Shown here one piece after another: positions 10,957 through 22,549 of a stretch of DNA of 64,000 nucleotides. The translations under genes and the position numbers were made by a program. The notes below the pieces were generated by a model. It was not told where the DNA came from, did not search any database, and saw only the letters and a list, made by a program, of their open reading frames with translations. The stretch's first letter is position 1. Every line of letters starts with the position of its first letter. Source of the stretch: Thinopyrum elongatum (Eukaryota > Streptophyta > Magnoliopsida > Poales > Poaceae); NCBI GenBank assembly GCA_011799875.1, contig CM022302.1, positions 300,029,048 to 300,093,047 of the forward strand, read 5' to 3'.

Positions 10957-12576
10957 TTACGGGTAGAACTTATGGAGATGCTCAATGTTCCATTAGTTTT
11001 GCAATTGAATGCCATCTCCAGTCTCCAGAAGGACTGCGCCAGGTCTGGTGACTCGTACTACCCGGTAAGGGCCTTCCCACTTCAGCGTCAACTTTTTTGC
11101 ACCCTTGGCGGACGCAACACGCCTAAGGACAAGGTCGCCTTCCTCAAAGCTCCGGGCATGAACCCTGCAGCTGTGATAGCGACGCAGGGCTTGCTGGTAG
11201 CGTGCAGCACGCGTAGCAGCCCAAAGACGGTTCTCCTCAAGTAGCACAGTGTCGTCACACCGGTGCTGTTCCTGCGCTACTTCATCGTAAGCAAGCACTC
11301 GAGGAGACCCGAACATGAGTTCCGTGGGGATAACTGCTTCTGCCCCATAGACTAGGGAGAAGGGAGTCTGCCCAGTAGCTCGATTTGGTGTCGTACAAAG
11401 GGACCAAAGAACCACCGGCAGCTCGTCGATCCATCGCCTGCCGCACTTCAATACCCTATCAAAGGTTCTTGTCTTGAGACCTCGCACCACTTCAGCGTTT
11501 GCCCTCTCAGCTTGCCCGTTGCTTCTGGGATGGGCCACAGAGGCAAATGAGACCTTGCTTCCGAGGGCATGAATGTATTGCATGAAGGTGCGGCTTGTGA
11601 ATTGGGTGCCATTGTCGGTGATGATTCGGGCAGGTGCCCCGAAGCGGCACACCAATCCTTTCAAGAACTTGATAGCTGACTGTGCGGTCACCTTTCTCAC
11701 GGGCTCTACTTCCGGCCACTTTGTAAACCTATCGATTGCGACGAACAAGAATTCAAAGCCCCCAGTAGCACGGGGGAAGGGGCCCAAGATGTCAAGCCCC
11801 CAGACCGAAAATGGCCATGACAAAGGGATCGTTTGGAGAGCTTGAGCAGGCTGATGGATATTCTTGGAGTGGAACTGGCAGGCTTCACACTTGGTGACTA
11901 GCTCAATTGCGTCTTGGAGGGCTGTGGGCCAGTAGAAACCTTGCCGGAAAGCTTTCTCGACCAAGGCCCTTGATCCAATGTGGGAGCCACACATACACTT
12001 GTGTATCTCTGCCAGCAGTTCCTTTCCTTCTTCCCGGTAAATGCACTTCAATTTCACACCGTTGGGCCTTCTTCTGTATAGCGTGTTGTCAACGAACTGA
12101 TACATACTGGCCCTCCGGGCGACTCTTTCAGCTTCTTCTTGTTCTTCGGGAAGTTCTCCTGTTTGGAGGAAATGAACAATGTGACGCGCCCAAGTTGGAG
12201 CATGGGGATCGGCAACAAGGACTAGCGGCACCTCCTCGTCGATGGAAGCGCATGCCTCGACCGCAAATATTGGTAGTTCGGCGGGAGGGTGCAGCTCACT
12301 GATCGAAGGGGAGTTGTTCCCACCAAGCTCTCTGCTGGGGGCTTCGGGAAGCTCTGCCGGGAGAGGCTTGCCGGAGTTCAATTTCCTCCTCTTGCTGGCC
12401 ATTGTTGCTGGGGATACAGAGGGTTGAGTCAGATGGAGAACAAAAGTACCTGGTTCCATAGGGAGTTTTTGCGCAGCGCACTTTGACAGATGATCAGCAA
12501 TGCTGTTTTCCGCACGTGGCACGTGCTCTGTTTGCAATCCGTCAAAGCGCTCCTCCAACTTCCTCACTTCCTCGAC
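10957..12576 (-). pseudogene. pol of element C: integrase region
   Basis: This is the C-terminal part of the polyprotein. It contains an H2C2-type zinc finger (H...H...CEACQ), then the DDE integrase core: Asp in WGLDILGPF, Asp in IITDNGTQF and Glu in NGQAERANAEV. It ends with a GPF/Y-like segment (KWEGPYRVVRV), followed by the closing WNIEHLHKFYP. Integrase joins element DNA to the host genome. The region is open from 12576 to a TAA at 10993-10995; the same frame continues 12 codons to what looks like the natural stop at 10957. Upstream, a TAA at 12577-12579 separates it from RNase H in the same frame. Confidence 0.9.
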
Positions 12577-13440
12577 TTATGCCTCCATCAATGGGCTTTG
12601 ATAATCCTTGTTTACTTGCCTCACCACAAGTTGTGAGTCTCCACGGATGATCAGCTTCTTGATTCCCAGTTCTGTTGCAATTCTGAGCACGGCAAGGAGC
12701 CCTTCATACTCTGCAGTATTGTTGGTAGCCTTCTCCCGGGGGAAATGCATTTGAACGACGTACTTAAGGTGCTCCCCAGTGGGAGCAACGAGAAGCACGC
12801 CAGCTCCTGCACCTTGTAGGGAGAAGGCACCATCAAAATACATAATCCATTCTTGGGGCGCTTCCTTGCCGGGGATGACTGTCTCCAGTACTTCTTCATC
12901 AGGGGTTGGCGTCCACTCCGCAATGAACTCTGCTAGTGCTCTGCTCTGAATAGTTGACGTGCTTTCAAACTTCAAACCAAAGCTGGATAACTCCAAAGCC
13001 CATTCCACAATTCTACCGGTGGCCTCGGGGTTTCGGAGTATGCGTTGCAAGGGGAAGCGGGTGACAACCGTGATCTCGTGGGCTTGGAAGTAGTGGTGTA
13101 GTTTTCTTGAGGCCATGATGAGGCCAAAAATCAACTTTTGCACGCCAGAGTACCTCGACCTCGCCCCCTGCAGCGGGGAGCTGACGAAGTACACTAGGCG
13201 CTGCACCACCTTCTTCCTTGTCGTGATCTTGGAACTGACTCCGCTGCCTTGCTCTTCCTTGTCTTGAATTGCATCTGACCTTGCCAGGACGGGTTCACTT
13301 TCCTCACCAGAGGGGACGGCAGTGGTGGCTGCTACTTCATCTACCTCCCGCTGTGCCACCAGCGCTGCGCTAACCACTTGATTGGTCGCTTCTAAATATA
13401 GCAGCAACAACTCTTGTGGTTTAGGAGCGACTAAGGTGGG
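12577..13440 (-). pseudogene. pol of element C: RNase H and second (archaeal-type) RNase H
   Basis: The first half (from PTLVAPKPQELLLLYLEA to LVYFVSSPLQGARSRYS and HEITVVTRFPLQ) is the RNase H-like domain attached to RT. The second half is a complete RNase H1-like domain with Asp in MYFDGAF, Glu in AEYEGLLAVL and Asp in IIRGDSQLVV. Two RNase H domains in tandem are the signature of the TAT lineage. These enzymes remove RNA from RNA-DNA hybrids during reverse transcription. The frame is shifted by one base relative to RT at about 13435-13441 (in a G-rich run), and it ends at a premature TAA at 12577. Confidence 0.88.
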
Positions 13441-14255
13441 ACAGAGGAAAGGTAGGCCTTCAAATCTTGTAGCGCAGCATCTACCTCCGGGGTCCACTCC
13501 ACGGGCCCTGCTTTCTTCAAGATTTTGAAGAATGGTATGGCACGTTTGGCGGACTTGGAAATGAACCTGCTCAGCGTGGCAAGACATCCAGTCAAACGCC
13601 TCACGTCTTTAACTGTCTTGAGTGCTTGTATCTGCTTGATAGCCTTGATCTTGTCGGGGTTGGCCTCTATCCCCCGATGGGACACGAAGAAGCCAAGTAG
13701 CTTGATGGAAGGAACGCCAAACACACACTTCTCTGGGTTCAGCTTCAAGTTGATCCTGCGCAGATTTGCAAAGGTCTCTTCCAAGTCCTGAATGAGAGTC
13801 ATTCTGTCCTTGGTTTTGACCACTATATCATCCATGTAGGCTTCAATATTTTTGTGCAGCTGGGACTCAAAGCCAATCTGTACTGCTCTTGCAAAAGTGG
13901 ATCCAGCGCTCTTCAACCCGAAGGGCATCCGTACAAAACAGTATGTGCCACATGGGGTTATGAACGCGGTCTTCTCTTCGTCTTCCTTGGACATGAAGAT
14001 CTGGTGGTATCCGGAGTAGGCATCCAGGAAGGAAAGTAGGTCACACCCGGAGGTGGAATCCACAATCTGGTCAATGCATGGCAAGGGGAATGGGTCCTTC
14101 GGGCATGCTTCGTTCAGATCTGTGAAGTCTATGCAAAGCCTCCATTTCCCATTCGCCTTGCGCACCACCACTGGATTTGCTAACCACATGGGATGCAATA
14201 CTCCTCTGACCAAATCAGCTGCCTTGAGTTTCTTGATCTCCTCGGCAATAAACTG
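13431..14255 (-). pseudogene. pol of element C: reverse transcriptase
   Basis: Gypsy RT is seen in order: WLANPVVVRKANGKWR, FTDLNEACPKDPFPLP, SFLDAYSGYHQI, RMPFGLKSAGSTFARAV, the catalytic YMDDIVV and the LGFFVSHRGIE connection. It copies the RNA genome into DNA. The catalytic Asp residues are present. The segment is open between a TAG at 14256-14258, in the same frame as gag, and a frameshift near 13435 that leads into RNase H. Confidence 0.92.
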
Positions 14256-14420
14256 CTACCGCTCCAAAGCTTGCTTCCGAACCTTCTGCTTGACGGGCCG
14301 GGCATGTGGGCAGACAGCAAGGTGGTGCTCAATTACCTCCCTGGGAACACCGGGGATGTCAGATGGTTGCCAAGTAAACACATCGACATTCGCCCACAGG
14401 AAGGATACGAGCGCGCTTTC

Positions 14421-16490
14421 CTATTTGTCGTCGAGGGTGGCACTGCTGGTAAACGTGCCATCAGCGCCAGCCAGCCCTGCCGGGACCTTCTTCATAGCGG
14501 GTGCAGCAGCCTTGGATCTCTTGCTATTGGAACTCTCCGGCAAGTCATCAACAGGCGCAGCACACTCCGAAGAGGTATGCTTCCAGGATTCCTTGCTAGC
14601 ATCCTTGATGGCTTTCTTCCTTTTCATGCTTTCCTTGGCGGGAGCAGTGGCTTCCGTGGCCTCTGCAGCGACTGCTTCCCGGTACATCTTGTCCACGCAT
14701 ATGATTGCGTCTTTCTTGTCTGATGGAATGGAAATGACGCTCATTGGCCCTGGCATCTTCAAAGTGTTGTAGGCATAGTGGGATGCCGCCATGAATTTGG
14801 CCAGGGCAGGGCAACCAAGGATTCCATTGTACGGCAGGGGGAGGTCAACCACATCAAACATGATCTTCTCAGTCCGGTAGTTTAACTCCCCCCCGAATGT
14901 TACCGGCAGTGTGATCTTCCCCTTAGGACGACTCCAGCCAGGGTTGATCCCTTGGAACGTACCAGTAACCTTGAGCTCTTCATCTGCTATCTGGAGTTTG
15001 CTGATGACCTTCGGAGAAATCAGATTCAACCCGGCCCCACCATCAACCAACATCTTTGTGACCTTGAGGTTGTGGATCGTTGGTGAAACCAACAAAAGCA
15101 AACACCTTACCGCGGTAGTGCGGTCAGGGTGATCCTCCTCATCAAAGATGATGGGCATGCGGGACCACTTGAGCAGCTTCCAAGAATCTGCTGCTGGCTC
15201 CACAACATTGACCTCACGTGCCCACTTTTTAAGTTGGCGGTGAGAGGAGTGCAAAGATGCACCCCCGTCAATGCATAGGGCGTCAGTGGCTTTCTGGAAC
15301 TCCTGCTCGCTAGTTTCTTCTTCATCTCCTTCGTCACTCTCATCCTCGCAATCCTTCTTCCCACAGCCTTTGGCGGGTTTCCCCTGATACTGAGGAGCCT
15401 TGCTGGGGCGACCTATTCTGCTGCCTCGGCCCTTCCCGCCAGCACCATCTTGGTCTTTCTCCTTATCACACTTCTCGTACTCAGCCCTCTGCTTCTTGAC
15501 GAGTTGCTCAACCCGATGACACTCCTGAAGATCATGGCCCTTGGTACGATGGATCTTGCAATACGGCCCATCACCCTTCCCAGCCTTCTCGGCAGCCGCG
15601 GCTTCCCGACAATCAGTGCACGCGGCAGCTTCCTTGCCGGGAACCTCGGACTTGGCCTTCTTGCCGGTACTAGGTGCACTCGATCCTTCAATGTCCATCA
15701 CCGCTTTATCCTTGCGCTTCTTGTTCTTCTTCTGGTAGGTGGCGTCGTCGTCGTGCTCCGAGTCAATGTCGATGCCATCTTCTTCATCGGGGAGTCTTCT
15801 CCCCTCTTCTACTCGGGCACACTTATCCACCAGAGTGTATAGCTCATTCACAGTCTTGGGCAACCGAACGTTCGTTTTAGAACGTATCCGGCGGTTGCGC
15901 ACGTTGGACTGGAACGCGGCTATCACAGCTGCCGGGTGGATGTCTGGAATATTCCTGTGCACCTGGATGAACCTCTGCATGTACTTCTGCAAACTCTCTC
16001 CTTCCTTCTGTGGAAGGAGCTGCAAGTCGCTGGGCCGCCCTGGTTCTTGATGGCCTCCCGTGAAAGTGCCAACAAACTCATGGCACAGGTCAGCCCAGGT
16101 CGAGATGGAATTCTCCGGCAAGTGCATCAGCCAAGACCTCACATTTGGCTTGAGTGCCAAAGGGAAGTAGTTGGCGAACACCTTCTCGTCTCTTCCCCTG
16201 GCAGCTTGAACAGTGATGGTGTAGATGCTCAAGAAATCTGTCGGGTTTAATCTTCCATCGTACTTCTCTGGTATTTCTGGCTTGAATGTGCGAGCAGATG
16301 GCCAACGGACTTGCCGCAGCTCGCGAGTGAAGGCGGGGCACCCAACCTTGAAAGGTAGGTACCCACCTTCACCGGGCGTGGGCTTGTCGACATCGGGGCC
16401 ATTGCGCCTACCAGACTGGCATTGGGTTTCGCGGCGTCGTTCGATGGTGACGCACGCGTCTTCCCTTTGTCTGTCTTCCAGGACTCGCCA
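14421..16490 (-). pseudogene. gag and protease of element C
   Basis: The frame is open from 16490 to a TAG at 14421-14423, although the first in-frame ATG upstream is cut off by stops. It holds a Gag core (SARTFKPEIPEKYDGRLNP, LPENSISTWADLCHEFVGTF, LQKYMQRFIQV), a Lys-rich linker, one Cys/His knuckle-like motif (YCKIHRTKGHDLQECHRVE) and an aspartic protease site (LVDGGAGLNLIS). DGG in place of D-S/T-G is usual in this lineage. Gag forms particles; protease cuts the polyprotein. Beyond the stop, the same frame continues into RT, so gag and pol were probably one polyprotein. Confidence 0.88.
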
Positions 16491-17354
16491 CTAGTCTCGT
16501 CGTGCTCGAGGATCGGACGAAGCCATTGATACGTCATCATGTTCTTGGTCGCGTGGCTCTAGCTACGGCCCTTGCGCTGGCTACCGCGGAGGGGATTGCA
16601 CCGTGGGGGTGGCCCCTTCGGTACGGCCAGTGGCTCGGGCCGTTGTCGCTGCCTGCAGAGGCCGTGATGGGCCTGCTCACTGTGATCCTCCTGCCTCGGC
16701 GAAACCAATCAGGCTCTGAATGGTGGCTCTCCACTCATCCATCTGATCGGCCGCCGGCAAAAATCTCAATAGGAGTTGGGCCCACGCCATGGCCTCCGAA
16801 GCAGTGCTCGGCATAGACGACAACATAGACCGCAATGTCGCCAGGCTTCTAACAGTGCCGGTAGTGGCAGCGCCGTGCTCTCGTCGTTGTGAGCCAGTCG
16901 CCAGGGTGGCGTGGTGACAAGGTGGATGTGCTTGGGGATCGGTGGCTCCGTTCGGCGCATCGGCTTGGTCAGCCCGTCCCAGGGGTGGCGCGTGCCCTGC
17001 GGTCGCACACGCAGTGGGGGCGGCCTGAGGGTTGCAGTTCACTCCTGGGCGAGCGCCACCGCTGTGGCTGCGTCCTTCGGTGGGGTGGAGAGGTGTGGAC
17101 GGGATGATCTCCCCTCCCGCACCTTGTGGAGCGTGGCCGCTGGGATGTTGTTGGCGCTGTCCTTCTCCGATGCCTCCTGCTCCTGTTTCGGCCATAGGGG
17201 AGGTGGTGATGACGCCACCTGCATCGGCCATGTCCCCCGCAGCGTCCACGTCCCTAAGCGCCCCCGTAGCTCCCACGGCATCGGCGGCCTCGTGCGAAGG
17301 GGCCTTCAAGGTGGACGGGTGAGCTGCGGCACCGGGTTTCTTCTTGGGCACCAT
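16491..17354 (-). pseudogene. N-terminal leader of gag, element C, four in-frame stops
   Basis: Starting at an ATG (complement of 17352-17354, MVPKKKPGAAAHPS), an Ala/Gly-rich low-complexity leader runs in the same frame as Gag. Stops fall at 16677-16679 (TGA), 16581-16583, 16563-16565 and 16491-16493 (all TAG). A similar leader survives in element E (50506-50892), which is the best evidence that both elements share an ancestor. Confidence 0.65.
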
Positions 17355-17433
17355 GGATGATGAAGCCGTCGAGTGAAGAGAACGATGATGAAGATGACGC
17401 CCTGCTTGTACTCTCGGGTTCGCGCAAGCACAC

Positions 17434-17451
17434 CCCCTACCTGGCGCACCA
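17434..17451 (-). promoter_or_regulatory. Primer-binding site of element C
   Basis: Four bases inside the 5' LTR, the minus strand reads TGGTGCGCCAGGTAGGGG. It starts with TGG as a tRNA-primed site should. Element E has TGGTGCAACAGGTAGGGG at the same place. Confidence 0.7.
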
Positions 17452-17455
17452 AAGA

Positions 17456-18373
17456 TGTCGTGGGAAAACACGGCCACCTATGGGGCCATCGGCCCCTTGT
17501 GGTTCGGCAGGGGGGAAGGACGCATTGCACAAAGAGCGGAGGGCGCGGAGCAGCACGACAGCGATCACACGGGCAGTTTTTACCCAGGTTTGGGCCACCG
17601 CGAGGTGTAAAACCCTACTCCTACTTTGGTGGATTGATGAGAGGACCGTGGTGGAGACGCAGCGCTCTAGCCCGGCAAGGTCGCCTCGGGGCGAGAGCAG
17701 CTACGTGCGTATGAGTGTACAAGGGTCCGAATCCTTTCTAAGGTTGCCATGGCCCTCCTTTTATAGATCAAGGGGTCACCACAATGGCAAATCAGTAATT
17801 GCGTACTGATTAGATAGCAAACAGTGCTATCATACCTAACTCTACAGACAGGACAGAGCTCATTAAATGCACCGCTTAGTGTCACATCGTAGCGTAGCCC
17901 GGCAAGCCTTGCCGTGCCGTTTGGCCACCTTCTCGCCTGCCTGTGTGACACGTCCCTGGACGGGTGTCATTTGGAGGTGATTTCCTCTGGAAGCGGCTGC
18001 GACGTGCCAAATAACAGCCACTTAGCCACTTGGGGGCTCGACACCGCACTGATTGATGACTTGCGTTGCTGTGAGGTGGAGCGGTGGAGCCTTGGCGGGG
18101 TAATCCGCCCTCGGCGTCCCCAGCAAGCCTACAGGGGCAATCTTGAGACTTGTCTTCGGGGCAACCTCGTCCCCGCCAGGCTCGCCTGCCCGGCAAGGGA
18201 GGTTTTTCCTTAGTGGTATCTTGCTCCTTTGGTTGGTCTTGGTCTTCTTGATCCGCCCTTCGATTTCTCAAAGAGCTGATCTCTTCTGCTTGGTCTGGTC
18301 TCGGATGCTGCAATCCTTGTTCTCGAGCCTATGTACAGTCTGTTCAACACGCCTGGGGTTTATTGCACCGACA
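17456..18373 (-). repeat. 5' LTR of element C
   Basis: Bounded by TGTCGTGGG and CACCGACA. The LTR promoter TATA (CTATAAAA on the minus strand) is at 17759-17766. The flanking ACATA at 18374-18378 matches 7677-7681. Confidence 0.92.
17759..17766 (-). promoter_or_regulatory. LTR TATA box of element C
   Basis: CTATAAAAGG on the minus strand inside the 5' LTR, pointing towards gag. It is conserved at 7985-7992 in the other LTR and at 51283-51290 in the 5' LTR of element E. Confidence 0.6.
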
Positions 18374-19247
18374 ACATATCATCAAAATATTGAGCGAATA
18401 CCAAATTCACATGATTACTTGCAACATGACTTCTCCCGTGGCCTCAAGAACGAAGGTAACTACTCACAAATAATTTTGATGCTCAAGATGAGAGGAGTAT
18501 TAAATAGCATAATGGATCTGAACATATAATCTTCCACCAAATAAACCATATAGCATCAACTACAAGATGTAATCAACACTACTAGTCACCCATAGGTACC
18601 AATTTGAGGTTCCGGTACAAAGATTAAACACAAGAAATGAACTAGGGTTTTAGATGAGATGGTGCTATTGAAAATGTTGATGAAGATTGGCCGCCCAAAG
18701 ATGAGAGGGTTGTTGGTGATGACGATGGCTTCGATTTCTCCCTCCGGGAGGGAACTTCCCCCAGCGGAATCGCTCCGTCGGAGGGCAAAAGTGCTCCTAC
18801 CCAAGTTCCGCCTTGAGACGGCGGCGCTCCGTCCCGAAAGTCCTCTCTTTATTTTTTTCCTAGGTCAAAAGACCTTATATACCAGAAGATGGGCTCCGGA
18901 GGTGGGTTGGGCTGCCCACCACCCACCAGGGCGCGCCTGGAGGGGGTGGCGCACCCCGGTCTTTCGTGGGCACCTGGCAGCCCCCCTCTGGTATCTCTTT
19001 TCTCTAGTATTTTTTATTTATTCCAAAATAATTCTCCGTAAAATTTCAGCTCATTTGGAGATGTGCAGAATAGGTAACTCTGACATAGCTTTTTCAGGTC
19101 CAGAATTCTAGCTGTCGGCATTCTCCCTCTTGGTGTAAACCTTGCATATTATGAGAGTAGTCATTAGAATTACTCCATAAAGTGTTATTAAGCATTAAAA
19201 ACATTATAAATAACAGTATGAAAACATGATGCAAAATGGACGTATCA
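18374..19247 (-). repeat. 5' LTR of element B, outer part
   Basis: It begins with the right TSD copy ACATA (18374-18378) and continues the LTR interrupted at 7681, ending ACGTATCA. The segment around 18770 is GC-rich (CCCTCCGGGAGGGAA) and transcript-leader-like, as in this LTR type. Confidence 0.8.
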
Positions 19248-19704
19248 AGTCCTCCTCCACCCTTGGTAGAAAATTCACTTTTTCATCAATGCTCTTAGAA
19301 GGAATTTGTGTTTTAGATCTGAACTAAATACTCTTTATTAGAAGCATTGATGTTGGTAGTAAGAACTAGAGATTTTTCTTTATTTCTAATTCTCCTCACA
19401 TTTTTTTTGCTTTGAAGTGAATCATGGTTGTGGACATTATCTATGAATGTGAAGATATCTGTGAACATGAGTTTGATGTGGAAGGTGAACTTGGAATGTT
19501 TGGCTTGCGTGTGAACTATACCATGTCCAATGGTTCGTCGTTATTGTTCGGAAAGTAATGGATGTTATTACATGACCCGAAAAAAAAATATTTTGCGCCA
19601 CATCTCAGCATCACAGACTTACATGCATCTCAATAGATGCAAGACATCACAACAGGCATGCTGACTGGATAAACATTTGAACCTAGCTATTATGAAAGAA
19701 AATT

Positions 19705-20021
19705 TGTATTGATAACAGTTTTAGATAGTAGGAGACGCCTAGCCTGCTTTGCCTCTGCTAGCTTCTTTCTGGCTTCTTCCATCTCTTCTTTGGCTTGGGT
19801 GAAGAGAGCATCTGATTGCTCTTTTTGCTTCTTCAGGAACTCAGCTACATTCTCAAGGGCTGTTGCACGCTTTCTTTCAGCCTTTAATAGAGCAATGAGG
19901 ACACAAACAGTTGACGACTCCTTCTAGCTTGTGAGTAATCCAGCATCATCTGGGAATTTGCACCTTGTGTCTAATCCGGCATCATTAGGGAACTGGCACC
20001 TTGTGTGTAATCCAGCCTCAT
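19705..20021 (-). pseudogene. Coiled-coil gene fragment with a short triplicated peptide
   Basis: Reading the minus strand from 20021, the peptide MRLDYTQGASSLMMPD recurs as (D)xTQGANSQMMLD and DYSQA: three degenerate copies of a roughly 14-residue unit, with a stop (TAG) in the second. A shift of frame then gives CVLIALLKAERKRATALENV, EFLKKQKEQSDALFTQAKEE and EEARKKLAEAKQ, a clear Lys/Glu/Ala coiled coil. This C-terminal style reminds me of coiled-coil tails of plant transposase-associated (Transposase_24-like) proteins, but no catalytic domain is present. It could also be the last exon of a host gene. At least one frameshift and one stop argue against function. Confidence 0.45.
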
Positions 20022-21399
20022 TTTGGAAACATGATCTCGAGGTTGACCATACTTCCCTCCTCGCAGGAACTGCTTCCTGACATGAAGAAGTTACTTATTT
20101 TTTAGATGAATAGTCAGAGCTCCCCAGATCCATTAAGTAGAAGCCCGATAATGAGGACTAGGAGAAGTGAATTCAAAAGGAGAAATATAAAAATAGACTC
20201 CAAGGTCAGAACACCCACTTCCTACATCAAGCTAAAAAGGAAAGCATTAGGACGATTAAGACCGTGCTTATTACATATCAAGCAGAGCCTGCTTATAGAA
20301 ACTACAACATATACATCGAAGAACACAAGGCTAAGAGAAATAGAAAAACCAGTAGAGGGGTGCAGTAAGCCAAGGGCTGCTGCAGCAAAACAACTGGCAA
20401 CCAGATGATCTCTAGGGCGTCTATAGCCGCATTTGAATGACTAGCTTAAACATTAAATTACAAAGGATTCATCCTATGACATGGTGGGTCCAATGAGTAA
20501 ATAGAGATCCTACAAATGATTGAGAGCCTAATCAAGTGTACAGGAAATTGTTTGTCTCTCCTATTATTGTTTAATAATCTGCCACACTCCTGGATTGCAT
20601 GGCAAGAACCCTAGCCAAGCAGACAACATGGTTTGACGCTGTTTTCGGCTCGGGGCTTGCCAAGGGCCAGGCCTGGTCCTATGTTCACTACTGCTCCCAG
20701 ACACATACCATGTCAAAGTAAAAAGAAATTGATCAAAAGAGGGGCTCCCTCCGATTTGAATAACGAAACCATCAAGGACACACAAAACATCCACCACTGC
20801 AAGTCAGGTTCTCAATGTCGAAGTAATTGGAAGACTATTACTTACCAAAGCTCATTTTACAGGTTCGGTGCAGCTCCGCTATAACTTGTGACATTCCTTG
20901 AAGATCTCCCCAACATCCCGTATTTGGTCTTCATTGCTCCTCGCATGTTCCCATTCGTGGTTTTAAAATCTCAACATGGCAAGAAAAATATAGTAATACT
21001 CACGCATCTTGTGGGCAATATTAAAGCACTCATCTGCCATGTTAGCACGAGTGATTTTTAATATCCTACTATGTGGCTATTCAACTTTCCTAGAACTACG
21101 TTGTGGTTTCAATCTGAGTCGATAGAACAGGGGGATCACCTCCCTGCTATTCTAAACATATTTGCATCATTTTCCACACTACTGGTTACAGATGAAGAAC
21201 CTACCCAAGCACAGTGCAATACAGGAGCGACGCACAATTACAAGATGATATTCTATTGGACAATTCAAGCTATAACCAATTACTTTTACCGGAACAATAG
21301 CAGCCAGGAAATTTGAAGGGTAGGTATGAACATAATCGGAACTGCACATGTACTGCTAAGAGAATCAATATACACATTACCAATCGAGGAGTACAAAGG

Positions 21400-21880
21400 T
21401 CACGGCGACGTCTGTGCATCATGGTCGACAACGGGAGTCAGTTCATTGTCGACGACGGTGGTGCTGCTGCGCTTGGCGTCGGCTTCCGGCAAGCAGATCT
21501 GAGACCATGGAAGTAGGTGCCGGGGAAGTGGATCCATGTACGACGGCGACGGAGTACCAGCTCCAGTGTGGCGTACGACATCGTCAATGAGGAAGATGCG
21601 ATGCGGTGGACGAGTGCGCCAATGAAGAAGGGGAGGGGCACGAAGGTGCTGCGGTGCCATGGACAAGTCTATTTTGCGGTGGGGATAAAAAATGGGGAGT
21701 AATGAGGTGCACTCTGGGTGCCGGGGTGGGGTTGGTTGGGTGGGGTGAACGTGAAGTTACCAAAACAGCCCCCGACCCACCAGCATCCGTCGACCTGTTC
21801 GACCAAGGGTACGATGGTAACTTTGCATTGCTCGAATCTGAGTCATGGGAGATCTCGACGGAAGCGGGAGATTTTGTCGC
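21400..21880. other. GC-rich block related to 4991-5560
   Basis: It contains GATGCGGTGGACGAG, GAAGTTACCAAAACAGCCCC, GGGTACGATGGTAACTTTGC and GGGAGATTTTGTCGC in the order in which similar motifs occur at about 5115, 5415, 5485 and 5520. Several frames are open by composition only. It may be the 5' region of a dispersed gene family or an unnamed repeat. Confidence 0.35.
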
Positions 21881-21976
21881 AAACCTGAAAATTTGTAACA
21901 CTGTAGGAGTACTACTCCCTACTCCCTGTCTGGCGTGTTGGGTGATTGGGCTAAGCAGCTAGGAGTACTACTCGTA

Positions 21977-22232
21977 CTCCCTCTGTTTTAATTTACTCTG
22001 CATATTAGGTTTGACTAAAGTTAGACTTCCTAAAGTTTGACCAAGTTTATAGAAAAAATATAAACATTTACCATAAAAATCTGTATGATGTGAAAGTACA
22101 TTCAATAATGAATCTAATGGTATTGATTTGTTATTGTATATGTTAATATTTTCGTTTATAAACTTTGTCAAAGTTTACAAAACTTGACTTTGACCAATGC
22201 TAATATGCGGACTTAAATAAAATAGAAGGGAG
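21977..22232. mobile_element. Stowaway MITE (256 bp)
   Basis: It begins CTCCCTCTGTTTTAATTTAC and ends with the imperfect inverse (AAATAAAATAGAAGGGAG). It is flanked by TA on both sides (21975-21976 and 22233-22234), the Tc1/mariner target. It is AT-rich with no ORF, so it depends on a mariner transposase elsewhere. Confidence 0.85.
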
Positions 22233-22549
22233 TACACATATGTTATTTTAGTTTGTCGTGGCATTACTTATTTGTTGTAATTGTGAAATAAATATATTAA
22301 GCTATTGACTTCGAATGTAATGGTTTATACAATTCAATATTTAGAAATGTTGTTCAATTCCAATATGAATACCAGGTCTATAGTACTTCACAATATGCTC
22401 AAACTAACATAATCCAACTCAACTGAAAATCTAAATGCATTTCATAGTTATTAATTTGTTGTATGCAACAAAACCAACCATAACTCTACATGATCCAGTC
22501 TAAAGCAATTTTTGAACACATCCCAATGTAATAGTTTGTGAAGATGAGC

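Larger units (their letters stand above)
7682..18373 (-). mobile_element. Complete Ty3/gypsy element C of the TAT lineage, with antisense gene
   Basis: Two 918-bp LTRs (7682-8599 and 17456-18373) flank 8.9 kb and are bordered by a perfect 5-bp TSD, ACATA. By eye the LTRs differ at roughly 40-45 sites (about 5%); at the commonly used grass LTR rate that suggests an insertion age near 2 million years, a rough figure. PBS and gag-pol place it on the minus strand. Order: leader/gag, protease, RT, RNase H, second RNase H, integrase. A second RNase H between RT and integrase is characteristic of TAT elements. The 3' third carries a plus-strand B3-domain gene. Confidence 0.9.
6079..19247 (-). mobile_element. 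Gypsy-type LTR retrotransposon B, truncated and split by element C
   Basis: A minus-strand element is read from its 5' LTR (plus-strand 19247 down to 7037, interrupted by element C), through a PBS, into gag, where it breaks off near 6079. No protease, pol or 3' LTR remains. Its outer LTR end, ACGTATCA at 19240-19247, is TG...CA bounded with 7037. Without element C the LTR would be about 1.5 kb. It resembles the Fatima/Sabrina-type families; the name is unverified. Confidence 0.8.
19248..21976. other. Low-copy-looking DNA with one gene fragment
   Basis: No LTR, PBS or pol motif is seen. The segment 20100-20450 is A-rich without a long frame, and 20560-20880 is mixed. Apart from the minus-strand fragment at 19705-20021 and the GC-rich block 21400-21880, I see nothing I can name. 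Confidence 0.4.
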
